This document shows, piece after piece, positions 1 to 7,930 of a DNA stretch of 64,000 bases. The notes beneath the pieces are model-generated. The model did not search any database. It was not told the origin of the DNA and saw nothing but the letters and a program-made list of their open reading frames with translations. The position numbers and the translations under genes were made by a program. The DNA is taken from the NCBI RefSeq assembly GCF_015686695.1, contig NZ_JADPMR010000001.1:930001-994000 (forward strand), given 5' to 3'. The stretch comes from Vibrio nitrifigilis (GTDB taxonomy: Bacteria; Pseudomonadota; Gammaproteobacteria; Enterobacterales; Vibrionaceae). Position 1 is the first letter of the stretch; the number at the start of each line of letters is the position of its first letter.

Positions 1-8
1 AACAAAAA

Positions 9-434
9 ATGCTTTCTTTAAAGTCAAAATTTGGGTTGGAAAAAACAGGTGTTTTGGTTGCTAAAGATCTTGAATTTGACCTTTTTGATTTACGCAGTGA
101 CATTATTCTCTCTGTTGTTGGCCATTTGCCACATATAAACAATGAGGAGTATATGTTTGTTTCTGGTTTCACTTGTTTTATTACTGCGTGGATAGATTTC
201 GAGAAAGTTGGTCGTAAAAAGCTACAGCAAATAGCAACAACTACAAATAGACGCCCAATAGTTGGTAAATTTTTAATAAAAGAGCTTAATACACTGGGTT
301 TGGTAAGTACCAATGATGCTGATTTTCTGGGTCAAATGGCAGATAAGCGAAATCGTTTAGTTCATGGTGATTCGTTAGATATACCTAAAAAATCTGATAT
401 TGATGACTTGGTAGCAATAACAGAGCGCCTATAA
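9..434 (+). CDS. Hypothetical protein with HEPN-like RX4H motif (possibly 5'-truncated by the window)
   Basis: The reading frame encodes 141 residues from an ATG at base 9. No stop codon precedes it in frame, so the true start may lie outside the window. The protein is mixed helical and acidic to neutral, with no signal peptide or membrane segment. Near residue 115 it has the sequence KRNRLVHGD, in which R-N-R-L-V-H fits the RX4-6H signature of HEPN domains, including the preferred Asn after Arg. HEPN proteins are often RNases in toxin-antitoxin or defence systems, but related folds also occur in non-toxic regulators such as MltR. It lies opposite to and downstream of the recombinase operon, so it is likely cargo of the integrative element. 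I do not recognise a specific family, and the HEPN assignment is an inference. Confidence 0.55.
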   Translation: MLSLKSKFGLEKTGVLVAKDLEFDLFDLRSDIILSVVGHLPHINNEEYMFVSGFTCFITAWIDFEKVGRKKLQQIATTTNRRPIVGKFLIKELNTLGLVSTNDADFLGQMADKRNRLVHGDSLDIPKKSDIDDLVAITERL

Positions 435-507
435 AATTAGCCATATAAACGTCTAAGACCTCAACATACTTTTCCTAATCTGACAGAAACGATTTAGAAC
501 AATAGTT

Positions 508-537
508 CTAGCTCATTTCTGTCCAAAAGTGAGCTAG
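508..537. repeat. Inverted repeat downstream of the recombinase operon
   Basis: A perfect 8-bp inverted repeat, CTAGCTCA / TGAGCTAG, is separated by 14 bases. It lies between the convergent ends of the HEPN-like gene and the recombinase operon, so a transcript-end hairpin is possible, although no T-run follows on either strand. Confidence 0.45.
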
Positions 538-567
538 GGAAGAAATGGCAGTCGTGTGGAGTGTTTG

Positions 568-597
568 GTAGCCTACATCAATATAATAGTGGGCTAC
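568..597. repeat. Inverted repeat next to the 3' end of the small coiled-coil gene
   Basis: The arms GTAGCC and GGCTAC are separated by 18 bases and begin 8 bases beyond the stop codon of the small coiled-coil gene. The arms share the GGCTA/TAGCC core with the hairpin at 6193-6217 upstream of the first recombinase gene. Whether this is a terminator or a recombinase-related site cannot be decided from sequence alone. Confidence 0.35.
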
Positions 598-604
598 TGG
601 TGGA

Positions 605-1063
605 TTACTTGATTGGCACGACCTGACTTCTTTTCTGCCTAGAAAGCTCCTCCCGAAGCTCTGCATTTTCATGCTCCAACTCATCCACACGAGTTAACGC
701 CTGAACTAGCTTATCATTCAAGTGATGCTGCGCAGCCGCAAATAAGGCTAACTTCTCTCGCTCCGTCTCATACTTAGCCTTGTAGTTATCCTTGATACGC
801 TTTTGCTCTTTGAGCTTAGTGCGCACGGTCTGGATCTCTGGCCGGATTATTTCACCGTTGCCTGCCGCGATTTCAACTTTAGTCTGTTTAACCTTATCAA
901 CAAACTCGGGGTAGTAATAGCCACTGCCGTTGCCCAGGTTCGCTTCCTCCTCAACAGCGCGTACACTGAGCTTGCGATGGGCAGGGATACGCTTAGGCTT
1001 ACCCTGTTTAATGCGTTCTAGAGCCCCTTCAAGCGCTAGTAATGTGTTTTCGCTCTTACTCAT
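605..1063 (-). CDS. Small coiled-coil protein, last gene of the recombinase operon (srap/GmtX-like)
   Basis: This 152-residue protein is very rich in Lys, Glu and Arg. The N-terminal half has a basic stretch (KQGKPKRIPAHRKL, about residues 19-32) followed by a short segment that could form a helix-turn-helix (RAVEEEANLGNGSGYYY). The C-terminal half, roughly residues 75-145, is a heptad-like coiled coil. The start ATG overlaps the stop codon of the upstream recombinase gene as ATGA, implying translational coupling. By position and shape it corresponds to the auxiliary protein called srap in SE elements, and probably to GmtX of Gamma-Mobile-Trio islands. Its role is thought to be assisting excision or circularization. 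That assignment rests on gene order and general features, not on an alignment. Confidence 0.7.
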   Translation of the reverse strand: MSKSENTLLALEGALERIKQGKPKRIPAHRKLSVRAVEEEANLGNGSGYYYPEFVDKVKQTKVEIAAGNGEIIRPEIQTVRTKLKEQKRIKDNYKAKYETEREKLALFAAAQHHLNDKLVQALTRVDELEHENAELREELSRQKRSQVVPIK

Positions 1064-3113
1064 GAGTTCGCTACCTTTAAGTCAGGTTCGAAAGGGGTAA
1101 ATGGCAGTTCAAAATCAGCCATCACTATCTCTGCGGCTCTTACTTGGGTGATGTAGTGGCTACGCTCACTCACCGAAATATCTTCGTCGGATTCCATGTA
1201 AGCAACCAAACTGTTGTGCTTTTTCTGCCACCACCGAGCTTGTTCCTCATCAATGATGCTGCTGCCTGAGCCGCAATCGACACAGAATTGAGGCATGACC
1301 ACACCATCCATATCGCAATTGTATCCATTTTTACAATAGCTATGAGTCGAGCCATGCAGGGTGAGCTTACCATCCTTGACGGCTTTGTAGATGACATCCC
1401 ACGAACTGTAGATGGTTGGGACATCTCCTCGCATTTGCATGATCGCTTTGCCATGTGAGCCTGATAATTTTTCATTAGAGTGCCACTGTTTGAAGATTTT
1501 ATTTGCCGTGGTTTCAGCGTTAATGTCCTCAAGCATGGACTGGATTTTTTCATCCACAACAAGGCTTCGATAACTGGCTAGCTTGCCACCGTTGGTGTAC
1601 CACTCGGTCATAGCAAGATATAGGTGCTTGAACTGCTGTTTGAGAGCGACCATTGTGCCAAAACGGTTCTTAATACAATAGAATGCCAAAGAGCGCCTAA
1701 ATTGGTGTGTAGTCATGTGCCAAGGCTTACCGACTAGGACATACTTTTTAACCCTCCCATGTGATTGAGGGTTAGAATCTAGGCATTCTTGGTAGTCTTC
1801 CTCTGTCACAATAAAATTGAATTTCTTGCAGAATATCTGAAGACGTGCATGCCAGAATGAGATTAATGTGGGTGGTTTAGAGCGAACTGACTGGTTAACC
1901 CAAAGAGTGTTTGTGTACTTTTTATCTGGATAGGTAACTTCTTGTCGCCACCTTTCAGTTAGCGTTGTCATGAGTTCAATTGCGATCTTAGATGAACTGG
2001 CTGTTACCCATGTTTCTCGTTTTTCACCCAACTTAAAGGTGTGTGATTGGAGCATATGATACTCACGACCTTCAAAAGTATCCTTGTAATAGCTATTTGG
2101 CGTGAGCTTATCTAACTCTGAATCACGCATACCACTAAAACCGCCACACACGATGTAGCTTGCATTGATTAACTGCTCTCGATATCGCTTAAATTCCGAG
2201 CTATTGGCAAGTGGTATGTTCGGCAGTTTTTGTGCAAGAGGCGAAATAATATCACTTGGGTTTCGAGGTTTGTTTTCACGTATATAAGCAGCACGTATAT
2301 TTTTATTTATTTCGCCATTAGCCGACATAAAGGGGAAGCTTTCACCACTCGCCACCTTTTCATTGAGGCGTCGATAACCTTCACGGTGTTCTCTTGAAGT
2401 TCACTCTCGACTTGAGCAATTAGCTTCCTATTAGGGTGTGCTTCCTCAATCAGTTCAATCGCTTTGCCATAAATAGCATCGCACAAACGCTCTGGAATGG
2501 TCAGTGTTTGTTGTGCCTCTAACTGAATTAATCTTCTAGCAACAACGTCGGGCTTTAAAGGTCCAAGAAACTCATGCTTAACTTTATGCCACGCTGTATC
2601 TCTAATGATTGAATTGATAGAGACAACACATGACCTTATTGAAGATTGAGAGTATGGTTTTTCAACCAAATACCCTTCAAAGTTAGTCCAATTTGATGAT
2701 TTCGAAAGAGCACTTATAGAATCAAAGCCTTGCTCTACCAAATGACTGTAAAGCATGCTCGTATATTTGAGCCTTGAAAGTATACTACTAAACTTCAAAG
2801 CCTTACGCTGTTTTGGACCTTTATTGAATAACCAACCGTAGGTAAAAAGTTTCAACTCTCGCTGTAAGTCTTTATTGTTATTGAATTGATTGAAATTAAG
2901 AGTGTTCTTATGCTCACTTTTGTTTCGTGAAAACGCAAAGCAATACCAAGCGCTATCACCGAAGTAGGCTGTTACCTTGCCTGATTCATCCTTGCAGACA
3001 ACAACCTTATCAAGCTCATCAAAACGTTCTTCATGATAGAGCGTGACCACATCGGCTTCTTCTACTTTATGCTGCTCTGGGAACCTATCTAAATATAAGT
3101 GCTGATCTAGCAT
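1060..3113 (-). pseudogene. Large tyrosine recombinase (intB/GmtZ-like), broken by a one-base frameshift
   Basis: Two overlapping reading frames form one gene: an N-terminal 268-residue frame (2307-3113) and a C-terminal 431-residue frame (1060-2355, GTG at its 5' edge). The N-terminal frame carries the core-binding part. The C-terminal frame carries the catalytic boxes: GMRDSEL (box I Arg), HQFRRS (box II His/Arg), KHLYLAMTEWY (final His and nucleophile Tyr), and then a Cys-rich segment with C..C and CVDC. In the second frame the sequence REGYRRLNEKVASGE continues smoothly upstream of the GTG. One extra base near 2385-2390 would join ..ELQEN to REGYRR.. and restore a protein of about 684 residues. 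The span of 2054 bases is one short of a multiple of three. The gene overlaps both neighbours (TAATG and ATGA junctions). A sequencing error or recoding cannot be excluded. Confidence 0.75.
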
Positions 3114-4858
3114 TACACGCTCTCCTGTTGACGATTAGGGATTAAGAAAAGAATGGATTCAGGCTCATTCCACTCTGGGTGAAGCCCTTCATCATTTAGT
3201 TTTTCTTCAGCTTGTTTTAAGATTTTAGAATTGATCTCGGGAAGAATTTTAGAATCTATAAACACTATGACTTGTTCAAAATTCTTGCGGTAATGGTGAG
3301 CATCCAAATGTAGGTACAGCGACTCTTCAATGCACGCCCTAAATGACAGCAAGCACCAAATATCCGCAACGGATTGAACGATAACTTGATAAGGACAACC
3401 AAAACACGCCAATAAATCTGCACAAGCCAATCGCTCTCCATCCTTAGCTAACCCATGCTTCAGCGCCTTTTTGGTGTGCTTTTCTGACTTACTACCAAAA
3501 GGGTCACTACAACTGCCACCATTAGATGTGCGGCTGAGATTTGGTATTTCAATCGCATTCTCTTTTTCAATCACAAGCACATCAATACCAAGGTTTTCTT
3601 GTGCTTCCTTGGGGGATACGCCTTGTTTTATTTGTTCTTCAAGAATGGAGAAAGTGTCTTGCAGCATCCCATTGTTACTGTGTTTATTGCCTTCACTGTA
3701 ACTCTTTTTTCGAGTATTGGATGTATTCCCAAGCATGATGTTATTTACGATTTCCCCCTGATGATAAGTGGTTAATCGTGCGCCTGTTTCACGAAAACGA
3801 CTTATCATAGGACGTAATCGTCGCCCCGTTTGATCGTTGAAAGTGAAGTACCTTTCCACCCAACGTGTAAGGAAAGTATTTAAGGTATTCCTTTTGAGAG
3901 GCTGTACTTTTTTCATGGCAATAGTTTGCAGTAGTAGGGCATCTTCCCCAGTAGAAATTAATCGTGAAGCCTCAAGTAAATTATCAAAAAAGTCCATCGA
4001 ATATTTTGGGATTTCTAGTTCGTGTTCACCCATTTCAACGCGAATGGTTTTAAACGCTCTTCGTTTAAATGCTGGCATCGTATACCATACCTCACCAATG
4101 GTGGTTGAAGCGTTCTCTGGTTGCTTTAACTTGAACAAATCACTTGTGTTTGCGTAGGTGTAATACCCCATTAGATATGTAGCAGCGGACATCATCTTGG
4201 AGATAGCTGCACATAATTTGTATTCACATCCTTTCCAGTGAAAGGTCATGGTTGGTATGTTCCGATACGCCTGAATATGTTTCTCAGGATTATCTATAAA
4301 CTGTTGATGCGTTTGCTTAAATAATGCTCTCAAAAAAGGGAGTATTTGCTTTAAGTCACTTCGAGTGTAGGCTTCAAAAGGTTCGGCATCATCATTATAT
4401 CGCGTAGCAATATTATCAAAATACGAGTGGGGTAAATCTAGATATTGAGTAAAGATGACCTGCAATAATGCGTGGCTTGTTCTATAGGTTGAGTTTTTGA
4501 TTTGCCCTAGCATGACACGCTCATCTTCAAAATTCATATAGCCTTCGATTGATGATTGAGTAAAGGTTTCAACATCCCTCTTGTCACACCACCGAATGTA
4601 TTGAGATAACTTTACGAAATAGCCGTATAGCTTTTCATGGCTACCACCTTCCTCGATAATTTCGTCATATCGAGCTTTTATTTGATGAATAAAGTCTTTC
4701 CTATCGGCATCTTTAAACTTTTTACTTTTCTTTAAATCTTCAGTAGATGGAAGGTTTTTTATCAATAAACGATTAAAATCAACTAGTTTTTTACCGTCTA
4801 TCGTCAACTGAATACACAAGTCGGGATTCCACTTAGGACGGTGCGTGACGTTACTCAT
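3113..4858 (-). CDS. Tyrosine-recombinase-fold protein with degraded active site (tfp-like)
   Basis: I chose the ATG at 4858 because GGGAGG lies 6 bases before it; an upstream in-frame ATG at 4879 has no such site. The start overlaps the intA stop by 8 bases. The product has about 581 residues. Counting from the longer start, it has a core-binding-like N-terminal half, then segments that match the recombinase boxes but lack key residues. Box I reads TYANTSDLF (Asn where the catalytic Arg should be), box II reads SRFRETG (Ser for His, Arg kept), and the later His position reads LGNTS, although a Tyr follows at about 394. A Cys-rich segment near residues 457-496 (CSDPF, CADLLACFGCP) may bind metal. 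In SE elements the protein at this position is described as recombinase-fold but catalytically degenerate, probably a structural partner in the recombination complex. Confidence 0.7.
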   Translation of the reverse strand: MSNVTHRPKWNPDLCIQLTIDGKKLVDFNRLLIKNLPSTEDLKKSKKFKDADRKDFIHQIKARYDEIIEEGGSHEKLYGYFVKLSQYIRWCDKRDVETFTQSSIEGYMNFEDERVMLGQIKNSTYRTSHALLQVIFTQYLDLPHSYFDNIATRYNDDAEPFEAYTRSDLKQILPFLRALFKQTHQQFIDNPEKHIQAYRNIPTMTFHWKGCEYKLCAAISKMMSAATYLMGYYTYANTSDLFKLKQPENASTTIGEVWYTMPAFKRRAFKTIRVEMGEHELEIPKYSMDFFDNLLEASRLISTGEDALLLQTIAMKKVQPLKRNTLNTFLTRWVERYFTFNDQTGRRLRPMISRFRETGARLTTYHQGEIVNNIMLGNTSNTRKKSYSEGNKHSNNGMLQDTFSILEEQIKQGVSPKEAQENLGIDVLVIEKENAIEIPNLSRTSNGGSCSDPFGSKSEKHTKKALKHGLAKDGERLACADLLACFGCPYQVIVQSVADIWCLLSFRACIEESLYLHLDAHHYRKNFEQVIVFIDSKILPEINSKILKQAEEKLNDEGLHPEWNEPESILFLIPNRQQESV

Positions 4859-6173
4859 TCTCACCCTCCCAAACTTCATGCATGATACTGTCTAATATGC
4901 CAAATTTAACCTTGAAGACTTCTTTACGTTTGAGGTAGCGCAAATATTTCAAAGTGGTTGATTCGTTTTTATGTCCCATCCACCCCATAAGTAGCTCCAT
5001 GCATTCCACGACAGGTAAGCCAGCCTCAAGAAGGTCATTGAGGCGATATGTGGCATACGTTGAACGAAAATCATGAAAACGATGTTCAAAAGCTGGGGTC
5101 GTTTGTTTGATTGTCGCTCTTAGCTCCCTCCACCTAGCTTCAATGGACTTAGGTGATACAGGGTTGCCTTGCTCACTCACAAACAAGGGTTCATGATTTA
5201 AGCAAAACTCTAGTGCTTCAACGGTTTCGTAGCTTAATCCCTTTGCTGATTCTTCTAGGTTATCGAGCTTGGTATTTAGCTTGATAACTCGTTTCAAACG
5301 TCGCTCAGAAGTACGATAAACGTCTAGTTTGTCGAGCAAAGTCTTCGATATTTCAATCGTCCTCTCTTTGCTGTATTTCGTTTGAACACCATTTCGTTGA
5401 GGTGAAACCGCTATCTCATAACGATGCACAGATTCAGTAAGTGGTTTTGCAATATTGAGAGCATCAAGTGTTAGTGTGGCAACCTCTTGAATTCGGAGTC
5501 CAGTATCAATGGAGATTAAAATTTGAAGCCCTAGTTCTTCGGATGCTACAGGTAGATAGGTGGTCAGTGTCGATAACGCATCCTGACTTAATGGCGTTAA
5601 GGGGCGAATGTTTTTGCTGTCACTGTCTCGTGGTACTTTGATTCTTAAATCACTAGTTTCAATGATGGAGTTTGGAGCAATATGAGCCAGCATATCGGTT
5701 CGCTTAATTGATATGAACTCCATTCTAAAGGGCGCTTCTTTCTCATTTTTAATCTTTAGATAACCATCATGCATCAACCACTTATAGTAATTAACTACTT
5801 GGTTCATACGTACACTTGCTGTGGAATGAGCAAGCTTTCCCTTTTTTATTAACTTCAATAAATGGGATCGAAATAAGTAAGTTGGCTTTAAACGCTTAAC
5901 TGGTGGGAACATATCCCATTGAAGGTTTTCATCCTCAAGAAACTGATAGTAGTCCTTTAAAGCTTGAGCGCAGGGTTGTAAGTCTATCGCTTTCTTGATT
6001 GCCTTTTGATAGAAGAAGTAGCTATTGGCTTGGTGATTAAATTCACCATGTTCGGAATAAAGCGTTGGCAGTGAACCAATGTTATCAGTGGTAGGTGTAA
6101 CAGAACATTGCCCATTACTTATAGAGAGATTTGTTTCTTTAAAAACATCACTAGATCTGATTAAAAACGCCAT
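4851..6173 (-). CDS. Tyrosine recombinase/integrase (intA-like)
   Basis: This 440-residue site-specific recombinase is the first gene of the element's operon. An N-terminal core-binding domain (about residues 50-150) precedes a catalytic domain with a complete active-site set: Arg227 in TGLRIQE, His367 and Arg370 in HDFR, His401 in GHKNES, and a Tyr nucleophile at 410 (or 413) in TTLKYLRY. It should cut and rejoin DNA at the element ends through a 3'-phosphotyrosine intermediate. GAGG lies 6 bases upstream of the ATG, supporting the start. A hairpin (6193-6217) stands just upstream of the ribosome binding site and may control expression. The gene lies downstream of metQ on the same strand, so read-through from metNIQ is conceivable. 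Confidence 0.88.
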   Translation of the reverse strand: MAFLIRSSDVFKETNLSISNGQCSVTPTTDNIGSLPTLYSEHGEFNHQANSYFFYQKAIKKAIDLQPCAQALKDYYQFLEDENLQWDMFPPVKRLKPTYLFRSHLLKLIKKGKLAHSTASVRMNQVVNYYKWLMHDGYLKIKNEKEAPFRMEFISIKRTDMLAHIAPNSIIETSDLRIKVPRDSDSKNIRPLTPLSQDALSTLTTYLPVASEELGLQILISIDTGLRIQEVATLTLDALNIAKPLTESVHRYEIAVSPQRNGVQTKYSKERTIEISKTLLDKLDVYRTSERRLKRVIKLNTKLDNLEESAKGLSYETVEALEFCLNHEPLFVSEQGNPVSPKSIEARWRELRATIKQTTPAFEHRFHDFRSTYATYRLNDLLEAGLPVVECMELLMGWMGHKNESTTLKYLRYLKRKEVFKVKFGILDSIMHEVWEGENE

Positions 6174-6192
6174 AAAATCCTCACGGAAAACA

Positions 6193-6217
6193 CTGGCTAT
6201 ACATACAGCATAGCCAG
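6193..6217 (-). promoter_or_regulatory. Hairpin just upstream of the first recombinase gene
   Basis: The perfect inverted repeat CTGGCTAT / ATAGCCAG has a 9-base loop. It ends 20 bases before the intA start codon, just ahead of its GAGG ribosome binding site. Read on the minus strand it is followed by TGTTTTCC. It could be a weak terminator shielding the element from metNIQ transcription, an operator, or part of the element end. Confidence 0.4.
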
Positions 6218-6365
6218 CAATGAATTATTTTCCAGATTTATTTATGTGTGTAAGATGCTTTTCCTACATCGACCTGTCATAGTAACCTTTTTTACTATTT
6301 GGCAGAAGCGATTTGGGAAACAACAAGTCGCTTGTGGCACCTTAATTCCTGTCAGGGAAATAGGA

Positions 6366-7172
6366 TTACCAACCTTTAACGATACCGCCAAATGCTTTTT
6401 GCGCAGCTTGGTAAACTTCGTCAGTTTGGTAAGCTTTCACAAATGTTTTTACGTTTTTATTGTTCACGTTGTCTTGACGAGCAACGATTAGGTTCACATA
6501 TGGTGAATCTTTGTCTTCAACGAAAATACCATCTTTGTTCGGTGTTAGGTTGATAGAACTTGCAAACGTGTTGTTGATGATTGCTACAGTTACATCGTCT
6601 AATGAACGAGGAAGTTGTGACGCGTCTAGCTCAACAATTTCAAGGTTTTTAGGGTTTGATACGATATCACGAGTAGTCGCGTTAAGATCTGCGCCATCGC
6701 GTAGCTTGATCAGACCTTGTTTTTCTAGCAGCATTAAAGAACGACCTAGGTTGGTTGGATCGTTAGGTACTGCAATACGGTCACCGTCTTTGATTTCAGA
6801 AACAGATTTGATTTTGTTTGAGTAACCAGCAATTGGATAAACAAATGTGTTACCTGCAATCGCTAGTTTATAACCACGGCTTTCCATTTGTTGATCTAGG
6901 TATGGTTTGTGTTGGAATGCATTCGCATCAATTGAACCATCGGCTAGAGCCGCATTAGGTGTTACGTAGTCGGTAAAAGTAACCAGTTCAACATCTAAGT
7001 TGTATTTTTCTTTGGCGATTTTCTTCGCTACTTCAGCAACTTGTGCTTCAGCACCCGCGATAACCCCAACTTTAATTTTGTTTTGGTCTGCTGTTTTGTC
7101 GCCACAACCGGATAGCACAAGTGTAGATGCTACTGCTGCGACTGCTAATAAAGCTTTAACGCTAAATTTCAT
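6366..7172 (-). CDS. metQ: D-methionine-binding lipoprotein MetQ
   Basis: This 268-residue solute-binding lipoprotein belongs to the MetNIQ ABC importer and captures D- and L-methionine in the periplasm. The N-terminus is a lipoprotein signal ending in the lipobox LSGC, with the acylated Cys at about residue 23. It is followed by a NlpA/MetQ-family domain, including the conserved YVTPNAALADGSIDANAFQHKPYL region in the first third. A strong AGGAGA ribosome binding site precedes the ATG. It is the last gene of metN-metI-metQ, 83 bases after metI. The integrative element begins within the roughly 190 bases downstream. No clear independent terminator for the operon is visible there, perhaps because the insertion displaced it. 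Confidence 0.95.
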   Translation of the reverse strand: MKFSVKALLAVAAVASTLVLSGCGDKTADQNKIKVGVIAGAEAQVAEVAKKIAKEKYNLDVELVTFTDYVTPNAALADGSIDANAFQHKPYLDQQMESRGYKLAIAGNTFVYPIAGYSNKIKSVSEIKDGDRIAVPNDPTNLGRSLMLLEKQGLIKLRDGADLNATTRDIVSNPKNLEIVELDASQLPRSLDDVTVAIINNTFASSINLTPNKDGIFVEDKDSPYVNLIVARQDNVNNKNVKTFVKAYQTDEVYQAAQKAFGGIVKGW

Positions 7173-7255
7173 TCCTGTTCTCCTGTTAAGATTTTTATTT
7201 TTAACTTTATACTTATTTTATACCTGAGCATGAGTCATGCTCAGGCTTTTTAATA

Positions 7256-7930
7256 TTATCGATGATCTACTCGGTGTACTAAGGCATCACCGATTGACTG
7301 AATGATTTGCACTAAGATAATCAATAGCACCACAGTCACCGCCATAATAACGACATCGTAACGGTAGAAACCGTAGCGAATTGCAACGTCACCAAGGCCA
7401 CCGCCGCCCACTGTTCCCGCCATTGCTGAATAGCTCACTAATGTGACTAGCGTTACAGTTACGGTGTTAACAATTGTCGGTAGTGCTTCAGGGATCAGTA
7501 CCTTACGAATAATTTGAAGTGGGCTTGCTCCCATTGATTGTGCCGCTTCAATCAGACCTGCGGGTACTTCCATCATTGCCCCTTCAATTAAGCGAGCAAC
7601 AAATGGAATTGCACCGATGGTCAGAGGGACAATCGCTGCGGTGGTGCCGATAAAGGTACCGACAACCATTTTAGTGACAGGAATAATCGCTACCATTAAA
7701 ACCAAGAATGGCACTGAGCGACCAATGTTTACAATTGCGCCTAACACGTTGTTTAGTGCAGGGTTAGAAAGTAGACCACCCTTTTTAGTCGTGTGTAAAA
7801 CGACACCAAGTGGAATGCCAACAGCAAAGCCAACAATCCCTGATACCGCTACCATATAAATTGTTTGCCATGTTGCTTTTAAAATCAGGTCACTGTTGAG
7901 TGATACCCATGATGCTAGTTCATGAAACAT
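7256..7930 (-). CDS. metI: Methionine ABC transporter permease MetI
   Basis: The product has 224 residues from the ATG at 7930, which has GAGG 9 bases upstream. A TTG at 7945 is in frame but contains that ribosome binding site, so I rejected it as the start. Five or so hydrophobic helices are visible, and the conserved ABC-permease EAA loop reads EAAQSMGASPLQIIRKVLIP in the second half. It forms the membrane channel of the methionine importer together with the MetN ATPase. The start overlaps the metN stop by 11 bases, so the two are probably translationally coupled. Confidence 0.94.
   Translation of the reverse strand: MFHELASWVSLNSDLILKATWQTIYMVAVSGIVGFAVGIPLGVVLHTTKKGGLLSNPALNNVLGAIVNIGRSVPFLVLMVAIIPVTKMVVGTFIGTTAAIVPLTIGAIPFVARLIEGAMMEVPAGLIEAAQSMGASPLQIIRKVLIPEALPTIVNTVTVTLVTLVSYSAMAGTVGGGGLGDVAIRYGFYRYDVVIMAVTVVLLIILVQIIQSIGDALVHRVDHR

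Larger units (their letters stand above)
1..6365. mobile_element. Right-hand part of an integrative element of the intA-tfp-intB-srap type (left end outside the window)
   Basis: Four minus-strand genes overlap by 1 to 8 bases in the order tyrosine recombinase, recombinase-fold protein, large tyrosine recombinase, small coiled-coil protein. This is the core layout described for strand-biased circularizing integrative elements (SEs), and is similar to the recombinase modules of Gamma-Mobile-Trio islands in vibrios. The operon sits directly downstream of metQ, inside what is otherwise conserved Vibrio core synteny. The right boundary must lie between the intA start (6173) and the metQ stop codon (6366). 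The left boundary is beyond base 1. I could not identify the exact attachment sequences, so the limits given are only outer bounds. The large recombinase gene is frameshifted, so the element may be immobile. Confidence 0.7.

Noticed and set aside
1060..3113. Two separate genes instead of one broken recombinase
   Set aside because: The catalytic and N-terminal halves complement each other, the second frame reads through its apparent GTG start as protein-like sequence, and one added base restores a full-length product.
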